Positions 1 through 7,307 of a stretch of 8,175 nucleotides of DNA are shown in pieces. Source of the stretch: Eubacterium sp. (GTDB lineage: Bacteria > Bacillota_A > Clostridia > Lachnospirales > Lachnospiraceae); the NCBI GenBank assembly GCA_023663915.1, contig JAMPGN010000188.1, forward strand, positions 1 through 8,175. Direction: 5' to 3'. Under the pieces are notes generated by a model. The model was not told where the DNA came from, ran no database searches, and was given only the letters and a program-made list of their open reading frames with translations. Every line of letters begins with the position of its first letter. The stretch's first letter is position 1. The translations under genes and the position numbers were made by a program.

Positions 1-2058
1 AGAAAAGCGCTTGTGGAACTGTTTAAGGTTCTTGATACGAAAGCCGAGGATAGGGACAAATATTTAGCCGATGATAATCCAAAGTTGGCTGCTTTCCCAT
101 ATGTCAATGGTGGGTTATTTGCAGATGAAACAATAGAGATACCGCCTTTTACGGAGGAAATAAAAAACCTTCTTTTGAATCAGGCAAGTGCGGATTTTGA
201 CTGGTCAGATATCAGCCCGACTATTTTTGGGGCAGTATTTGAAAGCACTTTAAATCCTGAAACACGTAGAAATGGCGGAATGCACTATACTTCTATTGAA
301 AATATCCATAAAGTCATAGATCCATTGTTTCTGGATGAATTAAAAAATGAATTAAATGAAATTAAGAAGATTGCTGTGGAACGTACCCAAAAAGCAAAAT
401 TAAATACTTTTCAGAAAAAGATTGCAGGATTAAAATTTCTTGATCCAGCGTGTGGCTCTGGAAATTTCCTGACAGAGACTTATATTTCACTTCGCAGGCT
501 AGAAAATGAAATTCTTAACAAACTACAGGGCGGACAGATTGTACTAGGTGAAGCGATCAATCCCATACAAGTGTCTATAGGTCAGTTTTATGGAATTGAA
601 ATCAATGATTTCGCTGTAACGGTTGCTAAAACTGCATTGTGGATTGCAGAAAGCCAGATGATGAAAGAAACAGAAGATATTGTCCACATGAGCCTTGACT
701 TTCTTCCGTTAAAATCTTATGCAAATATCATTGAGGGAAATGCTTTGAGAATTGATTGGGAAAGCATAATTCCGAAACATGAATTGAATTATATTATGGG
801 AAATCCGCCGTTTGTTGGATTTAAGTTTGCCAGTGAAATACAAAAAGAGGATATGAAATTTGTCTTTGCGGAAACAAAGCCGGCTTTACTTGATTATGTA
901 TGCTGTTGGTATAAAAAAGCAGCAGAGTATATTCAGGGATCAAAATGTGAGGCAGCATTTGTATCTACCAATTCAGTATCACAAGGACAGATGGCAGGAG
1001 ATTTATGGTCGCTGCTACTAAAAAAATATCCGATTTCTATAAATTTTGCATGGCAGTCTTTTGTTTGGAATAGCGAATCAAGCAACACGGCTCATGTCCA
1101 TGTAGTTATTATTGGTTTTTCTGCGTTTGTCAAATCTTCAAAATTTTTATTTGCTGATAACACAGTTAGGGAAGTATCAAATATAAGTCCTTATTTGATT
1201 GAAGGGACAAATCTTTTGATTTTAAGCAGAAAAGCACCTATTTGCGGAGTCCCTGAGATGGTTATGGGAAATCAGGCAATGGATGGTGGAAATCTTATTA
1301 TTGAAGAAAAGGATTATGACGAATTTGTTGCGAAAGAGCCACAGGCACTTCCTTTTATAAAGCGATACATGATGGGATATGAATTTATCAATAATAAAAA
1401 ACGCTGGTGTTTGTGGTTGGTAGACTGTTCTCCTTCACAGCTTCGGAATATGCCTCATGTGATGAAAAGGGTAAAGGCAGTGCAGGAAATGCGTGCGGCA
1501 AGCAAAGATGCGGGAGCGCGGAAAAAGGCAGAGACACCAATGTTGTTCCGGGAGCAGCGTAATCCGGCAAAATTTATTGCCATACCGATTGTATCATCAG
1601 AGCGTAGACGATATATTCCTTTGGGGTATTTGGATAGTTCTGTCATAGCCGGAAATAAATTATTTATTATTCCTGATGCAGAGATATATCATTTTGGCAT
1701 ATTGACATCTAACGTTCATATGGCATGGATGCGTACAGTTGCAGCTCGTTTAAAGTCGGATTATACTTATTCAAAAGACATTGTGTACAATAACTTCCCA
1801 TGGCCCGATCCTACGGAAGAACAACGTAAAAAAATAGAGCGGACTGCACAAGCAATATTAGATGCAAGAGCATTATATCCAGACAGTTCCTTAGCAGATT
1901 TATATGATGAACTTACAATGCCGCCTGAATTACGCAAAGCGCATATGCAGAACGATAAAGCTGTTATGCAAGCATATGGATTTTCCATCAAGGATACAAC
2001 GGAGGAAAGTTGCGTTGCAGAATTGATGAAGCAATACCAACAATTAACAATGATTTAA
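1..2058 (+). CDS. MmeI-like (type IIL) N6-adenine DNA methyltransferase / restriction-modification protein, 5'-truncated by the window
   Basis: The reading frame is open from base 1, so the true start lies upstream; the GTG at 13 is an internal valine. Counting from that valine, FPYVNGGLF (28-36) fits the helical spacer that precedes the methylase in MmeI-like enzymes. SAM-binding motif I, FLDPACGSGNFL, is at about 142-153, the GIEIND acidic motif at 194-199, and the catalytic GNPPFVG at 263-269, which is the NPPF form typical of N6-adenine methylases. The stretch from about 400 to 600 should hold the target-recognition domain. The end (NNFPWPDP, then YDELTMPPELRKAH and AYGF) resembles the MmeI C-terminal domain. 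Family members are usually about 900 or more residues, with an N-terminal D-ExK nuclease, so roughly the first quarter is missing here. Whether this copy can cut DNA or only methylates cannot be judged. No HsdS or HsdR partner is visible. It would modify, and perhaps restrict, DNA in the cytoplasm. Confidence 0.9.
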   Translation, partial: RKALVELFKVLDTKAEDRDKYLADDNPKLAAFPYVNGGLFADETIEIPPFTEEIKNLLLNQASADFDWSDISPTIFGAVFESTLNPETRRNGGMHYTSIENIHKVIDPLFLDELKNELNEIKKIAVERTQKAKLNTFQKKIAGLKFLDPACGSGNFLTETYISLRRLENEILNKLQGGQIVLGEAINPIQVSIGQFYGIEINDFAVTVAKTALWIAESQMMKETEDIVHMSLDFLPLKSYANIIEGNALRIDWESIIPKHELNYIMGNPPFVGFKFASEIQKEDMKFVFAETKPALLDYVCCWYKKAAEYIQGSKCEAAFVSTNSVSQGQMAGDLWSLLLKKYPISINFAWQSFVWNSESSNTAHVHVVIIGFSAFVKSSKFLFADNTVREVSNISPYLIEGTNLLILSRKAPICGVPEMVMGNQAMDGGNLIIEEKDYDEFVAKEPQALPFIKRYMMGYEFINNKKRWCLWLVDCSPSQLRNMPHVMKRVKAVQEMRAASKDAGARKKAETPMLFREQRNPAKFIAIPIVSSERRRYIPLGYLDSSVIAGNKLFIIPDAEIYHFGILTSNVHMAWMRTVAARLKSDYTYSKDIVYNNFPWPDPTEEQRKKIERTAQAILDARALYPDSSLADLYDELTMPPELRKAHMQNDKAVMQAYGFSIKDTTEESCVAELMKQYQQLTMI

Positions 2059-2167
2059 GTTGATTTTGAGTATAGGTATAGGGAAAATACAAATGATTTT
2101 TCTAAACGGAATATATAGTGTGGAAAAACATCAAAATGTAAGCATCTGCACTCAAAACTGATTATGG

Positions 2168-3187
2168 TTAAGTTAATAAGTTGAAATTATATTCTGCCAC
2201 AAAGAAAACGCTTGTATTTAAAACCCATATAAATCCTGACTGCATATTTTGGGAGAACAAATTCTGGGCTTTCAAAATTTCATACAAATCCAAATTTGCA
2301 AAACTCTCCCTATATGCATCATCTGCTATCTGATACTGTCCTTTTTGCACCTTTTGCGCCTTACAGATATTATGTAAAATAATCTGTATAAAAATACTCC
2401 GCATATAGTTCCAATAGGTCTCTCCCCTATGTGCATAGCCCAATTTCTTTATCAATACCGAAAAATGACATATTGCTGTCCGCAGTCTCTTATCTTCGAT
2501 TGCATGTTGAAGTATTTTTTGAATATGGTTTTCTATGTTTTCTGCATCAGAAATATTTAAAATGCTTTCACAGCATTCTCCGCAAGCCTGCCTATCCGTG
2601 ATTCCAAATCGTTCACTTAGCAGCTCTCTGATTTTATTCGGAAACTCAACGAAATGCACGATTCCCGTCTCATTCCTAACCAATTCCTTATATCTCCTGC
2701 CGGGCTGTAAAGACACCGGAATTTTTCGTTCCGCATAATCTTCATCAGGCAACGTCCGCAGATGTTGATATGATTCGATCATCGGATAATTAATATAAAG
2801 TCGTCCCGTATCCGCCGCATCAACAAAATAGTTTTGCATGTCTATAATTTTCTTTTCCGAAAAATTTGGGTCGTGACGTTCATAATCAAAAACCAAGATA
2901 ATATTTACAAAATCCTCTTTATAGCGAAGTGATTCTGGTGACTGTTTCCTGCTAATGACAAACGGCAGGTCAATCTCATCTTCCGTCCATCTGTCACCAT
3001 ACTCTTTTACAATATCTTCGTACAGCATATAGATATTTGTGCCATATATCCAGACATCTTCCATATCAATATTCATCTCAGGAAAGCACCTGAAAATCAA
3101 GCTGAATAATTTATCCCTCTCGTGATTTCCTTCCACAATCAGAAGATTCTGCCTTCTTTTGCGCCTTCTGTCCATACCATCACTCAT
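2168..3187 (-). CDS. TOPRIM-domain putative nuclease, partner of the upstream AAA15-type ATPase
   Basis: I place the start at the ATG at 3187-3185 (339 residues), which overlaps the ATPase stop by 8 bases. An ATG at 3175 is also possible, while the longer frame back to 3259 would run about 80 bases into the ATPase gene and is unlikely. After a basic stretch (RRRKRR, residues 7-12) comes LLIVEGNHE (15-23), with E19 as the likely TOPRIM motif-1 glutamate. VFDYE (99-103) then follows, with D101 and E103 in the place of the TOPRIM DxD pair. A further conserved-looking block is YINYPMIESY (131-140). The remaining 200 residues look mostly helical and include a CxxCC cluster (202-206). TOPRIM proteins cut or nick nucleic acid using metal ions. 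Next to an ABC-class ATPase this suggests an effector held or activated by that ATPase, as in PARIS, AbiL or RloAB-like systems. That function is inferred; the catalytic residues are read by eye. Confidence 0.7.
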   Translation of the reverse strand: MSDGMDRRRKRRQNLLIVEGNHERDKLFSLIFRCFPEMNIDMEDVWIYGTNIYMLYEDIVKEYGDRWTEDEIDLPFVISRKQSPESLRYKEDFVNIILVFDYERHDPNFSEKKIIDMQNYFVDAADTGRLYINYPMIESYQHLRTLPDEDYAERKIPVSLQPGRRYKELVRNETGIVHFVEFPNKIRELLSERFGITDRQACGECCESILNISDAENIENHIQKILQHAIEDKRLRTAICHFSVLIKKLGYAHRGETYWNYMRSIFIQIILHNICKAQKVQKGQYQIADDAYRESFANLDLYEILKAQNLFSQNMQSGFIWVLNTSVFFVAEYNFNLLT

Positions 3188-4325
3188 ACTTTTCAAATTC
3201 TCCGCTGATATACATTTTTTCCAGATTATGCCCTTCTCGCAGTTCCCGCATCGTCGCATTGCAGAGAGCCGTCAATGTGCCTCCCGTTGATAAAATAAAC
3301 AGACAATCCGGCCGCATCAACCTGTTTGTCATCAGGTTGGTGTTATGCGTCGTCATAATAATCTGACACTTTGGATATTTTTTCTTCAAAAACCGAATGA
3401 TATTTTCCGCCATTTCATGGTGATAAAAAGCATCAAATTCATCTAAATACATAAAAGATGCATTTCTTCCTGTTACAATGAATCTTCGATATAATTCAAC
3501 CAGTGCCAGAGTGCCGCTCGACGCATTTTCAAAAAACGGCACAAGCTTTTCATGTGCAAAATACAGCTCCCTCTGACCATCGGGCAATTTCCTTAGTGCT
3601 AACTTATACTCGATACCCATTTCATTTAAAAATTCTTCTAACTCTTCCAAAGATTCAAAAAAAGCATCACTGATCCATCTCGTTCTGCGCATCATTCCCT
3701 GGCTCACAGTCATCCTGACCATTCCTTTGACATAATCGGACATTTTTAAAAGCAGGGAATCACTTTTCAAAGCCGCATTGCCAATCAGCCATCGTAAAAA
3801 AGGAATCCGATTTTCGGAGGTTTCTTCCGCCCCTTCTTCATCATGTAAAAGCGACTGCCTATAGCGCTCAATATTAATACTCTCTGCATCAATATATTGC
3901 AAATGATCAAACTGATAACTCTCATGTTGAAAATCACATTGATAAATTGTTTGCTGATCAATCGTCAGTTCTTCATCCCTCAAATCAAAATTTGCAAACC
4001 GCGCATAACGGTAGATCAATTCACGATCTCCAAATTGGAAAGTATAGGAAAATTCTGCCGCTTCTTCCACGGAATCTGCATTGAGAAATATGCCTTCATC
4101 CATGCGTCTCAACCCGGCATATGAAATTATTATATAGACAATATCCATCAATGCCCTTCCAAGATTGGTCTTTCCGGTTGCATTTTTCCCATAAATCAGC
4201 ATTTTACTAATCAGACCATCTGTAATACAGTCAGTACTAAACTGGTATCCCGCAATATTGCCAAAATCTATACTAATATCGTCTTTAAAATTTTTGTAAT
4301 TCCTAAGCAAAAACTTCTTCAACAT
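3180..4325 (-). CDS. AAA15/OLD-like (ABC-class) ATPase, putative anti-phage defence sensor
   Basis: This 381-residue protein begins LLRNYKNFKDDISIDF, the usual first strand and recF-like start of AAA15/SMC-like ATPases. The Walker A is GKNATGKT (46-53). An SSGT signature-like motif lies at 269-272, Walker B FMYLDE at 291-296 (D295, E296), and a switch histidine in TTHNT (H327). Between the two halves is a long helical and acidic middle region with no recognisable nuclease. The tail RELREGHNLEKMYISGEF resembles the ends of RloA/AbiLi-type ATPases. The length fits single-domain members and is shorter than OLD or GajA, which carry their TOPRIM fused; here TOPRIM is the next gene. It is the first gene of a two-gene operon with its own promoter (4376-4404). 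The ribosome binding site, AAAGGA at 4337-4342, is 11 bases from the ATG, a slightly long spacing. Expected role: ATP-dependent sensing of phage or foreign DNA and control of the TOPRIM effector (inferred). Confidence 0.8.
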   Translation of the reverse strand: MLKKFLLRNYKNFKDDISIDFGNIAGYQFSTDCITDGLISKMLIYGKNATGKTNLGRALMDIVYIIISYAGLRRMDEGIFLNADSVEEAAEFSYTFQFGDRELIYRYARFANFDLRDEELTIDQQTIYQCDFQHESYQFDHLQYIDAESINIERYRQSLLHDEEGAEETSENRIPFLRWLIGNAALKSDSLLLKMSDYVKGMVRMTVSQGMMRRTRWISDAFFESLEELEEFLNEMGIEYKLALRKLPDGQRELYFAHEKLVPFFENASSGTLALVELYRRFIVTGRNASFMYLDEFDAFYHHEMAENIIRFLKKKYPKCQIIMTTHNTNLMTNRLMRPDCLFILSTGGTLTALCNATMRELREGHNLEKMYISGEFEKYE

Positions 4326-4375
4326 ACTATGGCGAATCCTTTCCTAATCCTAACCAATACCTACCTCTAAATTAC

Positions 4376-4404
4376 AGTATATCCAACAAAATTTCTTTTC
4401 GCAA
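4376..4404 (-). promoter_or_regulatory. Probable sigma-A-type promoter of the ATPase-TOPRIM operon
   Basis: Reading the minus strand, TTGCGA (4404-4399) is followed after exactly 17 bases by TATACT (4381-4376). These match the -35 and -10 consensus at four and five of six positions respectively. Transcription would start near 4369, leaving an untranslated leader of about 45 bases before the ATG at 4325. The leader is purine-rich and contains two AGGATT copies, one of which contributes to the ribosome binding site. It is the only good promoter match I found in this gap. Confidence 0.6.
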
Positions 4405-4410
4405 CTTTTT

Positions 4411-4427
4411 CCGTAAAAAAATTACGG
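4411..4427. repeat. Perfect 6-bp inverted repeat (CCGTAA-5-TTACGG) just after the permease stop
   Basis: Two perfectly complementary hexamers are separated by five A's on the plus strand. The element starts 2 bases past the stop codon of the permease gene. It could fold into a small hairpin. On the minus strand, however, the downstream bases are A-rich rather than T-rich, so it is not a standard intrinsic terminator. It also lies directly upstream of the ATPase promoter, so an operator role is equally possible. Confidence 0.4.
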
Positions 4428-4429
4428 CT

Positions 4430-6550
4430 TCACGCACCGGACTTCCACAGTATTACAACCCCGACCACAGCAAGAAACAGCCCAACCCCGCACAGGCACA
4501 ATATATCCAAAACCGAAAACGTTGTCTTACAGAGCACTGGAAAAACTGCTTCGACCTGTGCCGGGTAGTACATCACAGCCACACTGATCGCATTGTTGAT
4601 AAAGTGCATCAGCATTGCCGGATAAATACTGCCCGTCTTCCAGACCACGATGCAGAGCACAAGCCCTAAGAATCCAGTCGGCAGGAACTTCACGAGGCTC
4701 ATATGGTAAAGCCCGAACAGCACCGCCGTGATAACGATTGCGGTTGAAATACGGTATCTTGCCTGCAAAGAATGAAGGATGACTCCTCGGAACAACATTT
4801 CCTCGCAAACCGCCGGAGTAACCGCAATCACAAGTAGTCCCGCCAGCGCATTGTCACCGATCAGCCCGACAAACGCCGTCTCCACATTTGCCGCGCTCTC
4901 CGGAAATAGGTTCACCAGTCCCGCCGAAACCACAATGTTTAGCAGAAACAATCCAACGCCAAGAGGCACAACGCCTAAATAATCCATCGCTTTTGCCCGT
5001 ACCAAACCATACGTCCGCCTGATATCCTTTTTCGTGTAGACTACTAGGCACAGAGGCACCAGAAGAATGATCATCTGTGTTCCGAAAACGCCCGCCAAAC
5101 CAAACCGGACCTGCAGCATGCTTCCCACATAGAGCATGAGAAGGATTGTGAGCGCCACCACAAACCACACGTCCGACACCGTAGGCACACCGCCTTTCGT
5201 GAGATTACTGCGCTTTTCAAAAAGCTGTAACCCTGCTTTTCCGTCCGAAAAAAGGATCGCTTCACTGTCATAGATTTTACTGAGGAACAGGATTGCAATC
5301 ACTGCATATGCTACGTTGCTTAAAAGCACCACCGCGATCGCGCCGTAATCCACCTTGAACGCCATCATATTTTTGATTAACAGACAGATATTTGCCACGG
5401 GCATCATCGCCATCGTCTGCGTCAGTTCTATATTCGGTATGAAACCGATGTAGCCTGTAAACATTACCACTAACATAAGCGGCGTAATATAATTGTTCGC
5501 CTCCTTATAGCTTTTGGCAAAAGAAGTCACACACATAGTAACCGCGCTGATAAAAAGGGAGAAGGCAAACACTGCCAGTATGCATACCAAGAGCGCAGGA
5601 ACAAATTTTGCCAGATCAAATGTTCCTATATCCATCTGCATATCCACCAGTTTATACATGTACAAGGCGATCGCACCCATGGAGAGAATGTTCAGAATCG
5701 CAGAGACCATACCGATCGCTGCAACCGTGACAAACTTCGATATGATGAGTTGTCTGTTCGTGACCGGAAGCGTCAGAATCGTCTCCAATGTCCCTCTCTC
5801 ACGCTCCCCGGCGGTGGTGTCGATCGCCGGATACATCGTCCCCATGAGCAGGCTGATAATCAGCATAAAAGGAAGAATCGAACCCATGATGCTTCCCAAC
5901 GACTGCTCGCTGCTTGCCGTATCCTGCTTCTCATAACGGATCGGCTCTAAAATGGCTTCCACATCCATTCCCTGCTCCGCGAGCCTCTGACGCGTCACAT
6001 CTTCTTTCAGCTCGTCAAGCAGGTCCATAACAAGATTTGCCGCATAGGAAGAGTTTGTCTCGGACGAAAGGTAATACACTTCATATTGCATCCTGCCATC
6101 CTGAATCTGCCCCGAAACATAGGCATCGATCTCTCCCGCATTCAGAGCCGCCTCATAATCAGCGACGCCCGCTGCATCAACAATCGTAATCTCGTAGGAT
6201 GGTTCATCGTCAGACGCTTCTCTATCATCCTGTCCGGATGCGGCATCAGGGCTTTCTGTGGAAATCCGCTCCACCTCCGCGATATCATTCCCCCACTCCC
6301 GCCTGACTTCCATAAGTTTCTGTAAAAAAGCTCCATCATCTTCTGCCGCCGCGACAATCTTATAATTCTGCTTCTCCATGCTGGACGAGATAAAAGCCGT
6401 CAACTGCATGGCTCCGAGAAAAATAAGCGGATACAGGACAATCGGCACAATCAGCATCATAATCACCGTCTTCTTATCACGAAAAACGTCCAGCATTTCT
6501 TTTTTGACCAATGTTTTGATTATTTTAGCGTTCATTCCCTTACGGTTCAT
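4430..6550 (-). CDS. ABC-2 permease fused to a CPBP-family intramembrane protease
   Basis: This 706-residue protein has two modules. The first (about 1-440) is a NatB-like ABC-2 permease: a cytoplasmic start, TM1 at about 27-50, and a long external loop to about 215 with an acidic stretch rich in S, D and E. The conserved AGERERGTLETILTLPV segment and several further membrane spans follow. The second module (about 500-706) is a CPBP (Abi/CAAX-like) glutamic intramembrane protease. It has all three motifs: EEMLFR (E583, E584, R588), FGLYH (F612, H616) and HFINN (H649, N653), so it is probably active. The ATG at 6550 is chosen because GGAGGGG at 6558-6564 lies 7 bases upstream. It overlaps the ATPase stop by 11 bases, implying coupled translation. 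The permease pairs with the NatA-type ATPase. The protease may process or clear a peptide substrate, but no substrate is evident. Fusions of this kind are known as a family. Confidence 0.9.
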   Translation of the reverse strand: MNRKGMNAKIIKTLVKKEMLDVFRDKKTVIMMLIVPIVLYPLIFLGAMQLTAFISSSMEKQNYKIVAAAEDDGAFLQKLMEVRREWGNDIAEVERISTESPDAASGQDDREASDDEPSYEITIVDAAGVADYEAALNAGEIDAYVSGQIQDGRMQYEVYYLSSETNSSYAANLVMDLLDELKEDVTRQRLAEQGMDVEAILEPIRYEKQDTASSEQSLGSIMGSILPFMLIISLLMGTMYPAIDTTAGERERGTLETILTLPVTNRQLIISKFVTVAAIGMVSAILNILSMGAIALYMYKLVDMQMDIGTFDLAKFVPALLVCILAVFAFSLFISAVTMCVTSFAKSYKEANNYITPLMLVVMFTGYIGFIPNIELTQTMAMMPVANICLLIKNMMAFKVDYGAIAVVLLSNVAYAVIAILFLSKIYDSEAILFSDGKAGLQLFEKRSNLTKGGVPTVSDVWFVVALTILLMLYVGSMLQVRFGLAGVFGTQMIILLVPLCLVVYTKKDIRRTYGLVRAKAMDYLGVVPLGVGLFLLNIVVSAGLVNLFPESAANVETAFVGLIGDNALAGLLVIAVTPAVCEEMLFRGVILHSLQARYRISTAIVITAVLFGLYHMSLVKFLPTGFLGLVLCIVVWKTGSIYPAMLMHFINNAISVAVMYYPAQVEAVFPVLCKTTFSVLDILCLCGVGLFLAVVGVVILWKSGA

Positions 6551-7307
6551 CCGGCATCCCCTCCCTGTGAATCAATTCCGCAAACACGTCCCGCAGACTG
6601 TCCTTATCTGTCTGTGCCTTTAGGTCTGCGGGCGTACCCTCGCTGATTACCCTGCCATGGTGAATCATGACGATCCGGTCGCACAGAAATTCTGCCTCTT
6701 CCATGTAGTGAGTGGAATAAAGCACCGTCTTGCCTTTCCCACGCTCACCCTTCATGAAATCGATGATCGCCGCGCTGCTGATGATATCAAGCCCCAGCGT
6801 CGGCTCGTCGAAAATATAGACCTGCGGATCATGCACGAGGCACCTCGCGATCGAAGCGCGCTGTGTCTGTCCCGTGGATAATTTTTCGATCCGGTTGTCG
6901 AGAAAAGATTCCATGGAGAGCACTTCGCTTATCTCGTCAATCCTTTTCTTCGTATCCTCTTCCGATATGCCGTAGAGCGTTCCGAGCATCTGCAGCAGTT
7001 CCCGCGCCGAAAGCCTTCCATAAAGTTTCGTATTGTTCGACAGATAGCCGATATGCCGCTTCACCTCGATCTCATCGGACACTTCTTCACCGCCAACGCG
7101 GATACTCACCGTGCCGCCCGTCGGCTTCATCAGTTTGGACATCATGCGCAGCAACGTCGTCTTCCCCGCGCCGTTCGGTCCAAGTATTCCGACGATCTCC
7201 CCTTCCTTTACCGTCAATGAAATGCCGTCTACGGCGTTAAACTCTGTCTTTTTATTTTTCTTCTCATTCTTGGTAAATGTCTTTACCAGATTGTCGGCTG
7301 TGATCAT
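6540..7307 (-). CDS. ABC transporter ATP-binding protein, NatA type
   Basis: A 255-residue nucleotide-binding subunit that powers the membrane permease encoded next. The Walker A is GPNGAGKT (43-50), the signature LSTGQTQRA (143-151, with T in place of the usual second G), Walker B VYIFDEP (163-169), the D-loop LGLD (171-174) and the switch histidine H200. At the Q-loop site the sequence reads GYLSNNTKLYGRLS, with asparagine where most ABC proteins have glutamine; the NNTKLY form recalls NatA-type sodium-export ATPases. The ATG at 7307 forms an ATGA overlap with the stop of the preceding gene, and GGGAGGG (7314-7320) sits 6 bases upstream, so the start is secure. Its own stop overlaps the permease start. 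NatA-like identity does not prove sodium export; drugs, peptides or other ions remain possible. Confidence 0.95.
   Translation of the reverse strand: MITADNLVKTFTKNEKKNKKTEFNAVDGISLTVKEGEIVGILGPNGAGKTTLLRMMSKLMKPTGGTVSIRVGGEEVSDEIEVKRHIGYLSNNTKLYGRLSARELLQMLGTLYGISEEDTKKRIDEISEVLSMESFLDNRIEKLSTGQTQRASIARCLVHDPQVYIFDEPTLGLDIISSAAIIDFMKGERGKGKTVLYSTHYMEEAEFLCDRIVMIHHGRVISEGTPADLKAQTDKDSLRDVFAELIHREGMPDEP

Noticed and set aside
13..15. GTG at 13 as the real start of the methylase
   Set aside because: The frame is open to base 1, and the protein begins inside a domain; the family's N-terminal nuclease and part of the helical spacer are missing.
1..2058. BREX PglX or type I HsdM identity for the methylase
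   Set aside because: The C-terminal pattern (WPDP, YDELTMPPELRKAH) and spacer fit MmeI-like enzymes better, and no BREX or HsdS/HsdR genes accompany it in the window.
2064..2157. TTTTGAG / CTCAAAA inverted pair between the convergent methylase and TOPRIM genes as a shared terminator
   Set aside because: Only 7 bp, AT-rich and separated by 80 bases, with no T-tract placed as an intrinsic terminator needs.
3188..3259. 24-residue N-terminal extension of the TOPRIM gene back to an ATG at 3259
   Set aside because: It would overlap the ATPase coding end by 80 bases, and its sequence (MRRCGNCEKGIIWKKC...) is antiparallel to no known domain and merely a frame-shifted reading of the ATPase C-terminus. 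The ATG at 3187 gives a normal short operon overlap.
2168..4325. Calling the pair Gabija, Septu or a type I restriction unit
   Set aside because: Gabija has TOPRIM fused to the ATPase and a UvrD-like helicase; Septu has an HNH partner; no HsdS/HsdR is present. None fits the visible motifs.
4854..5936. Overlapping open frames on both strands inside the permease gene, up to 140 residues
   Set aside because: They are shadows in a GC-richer gene: odd composition, no ribosome binding sites, no domain pattern, and fully covered by a motif-rich protein.
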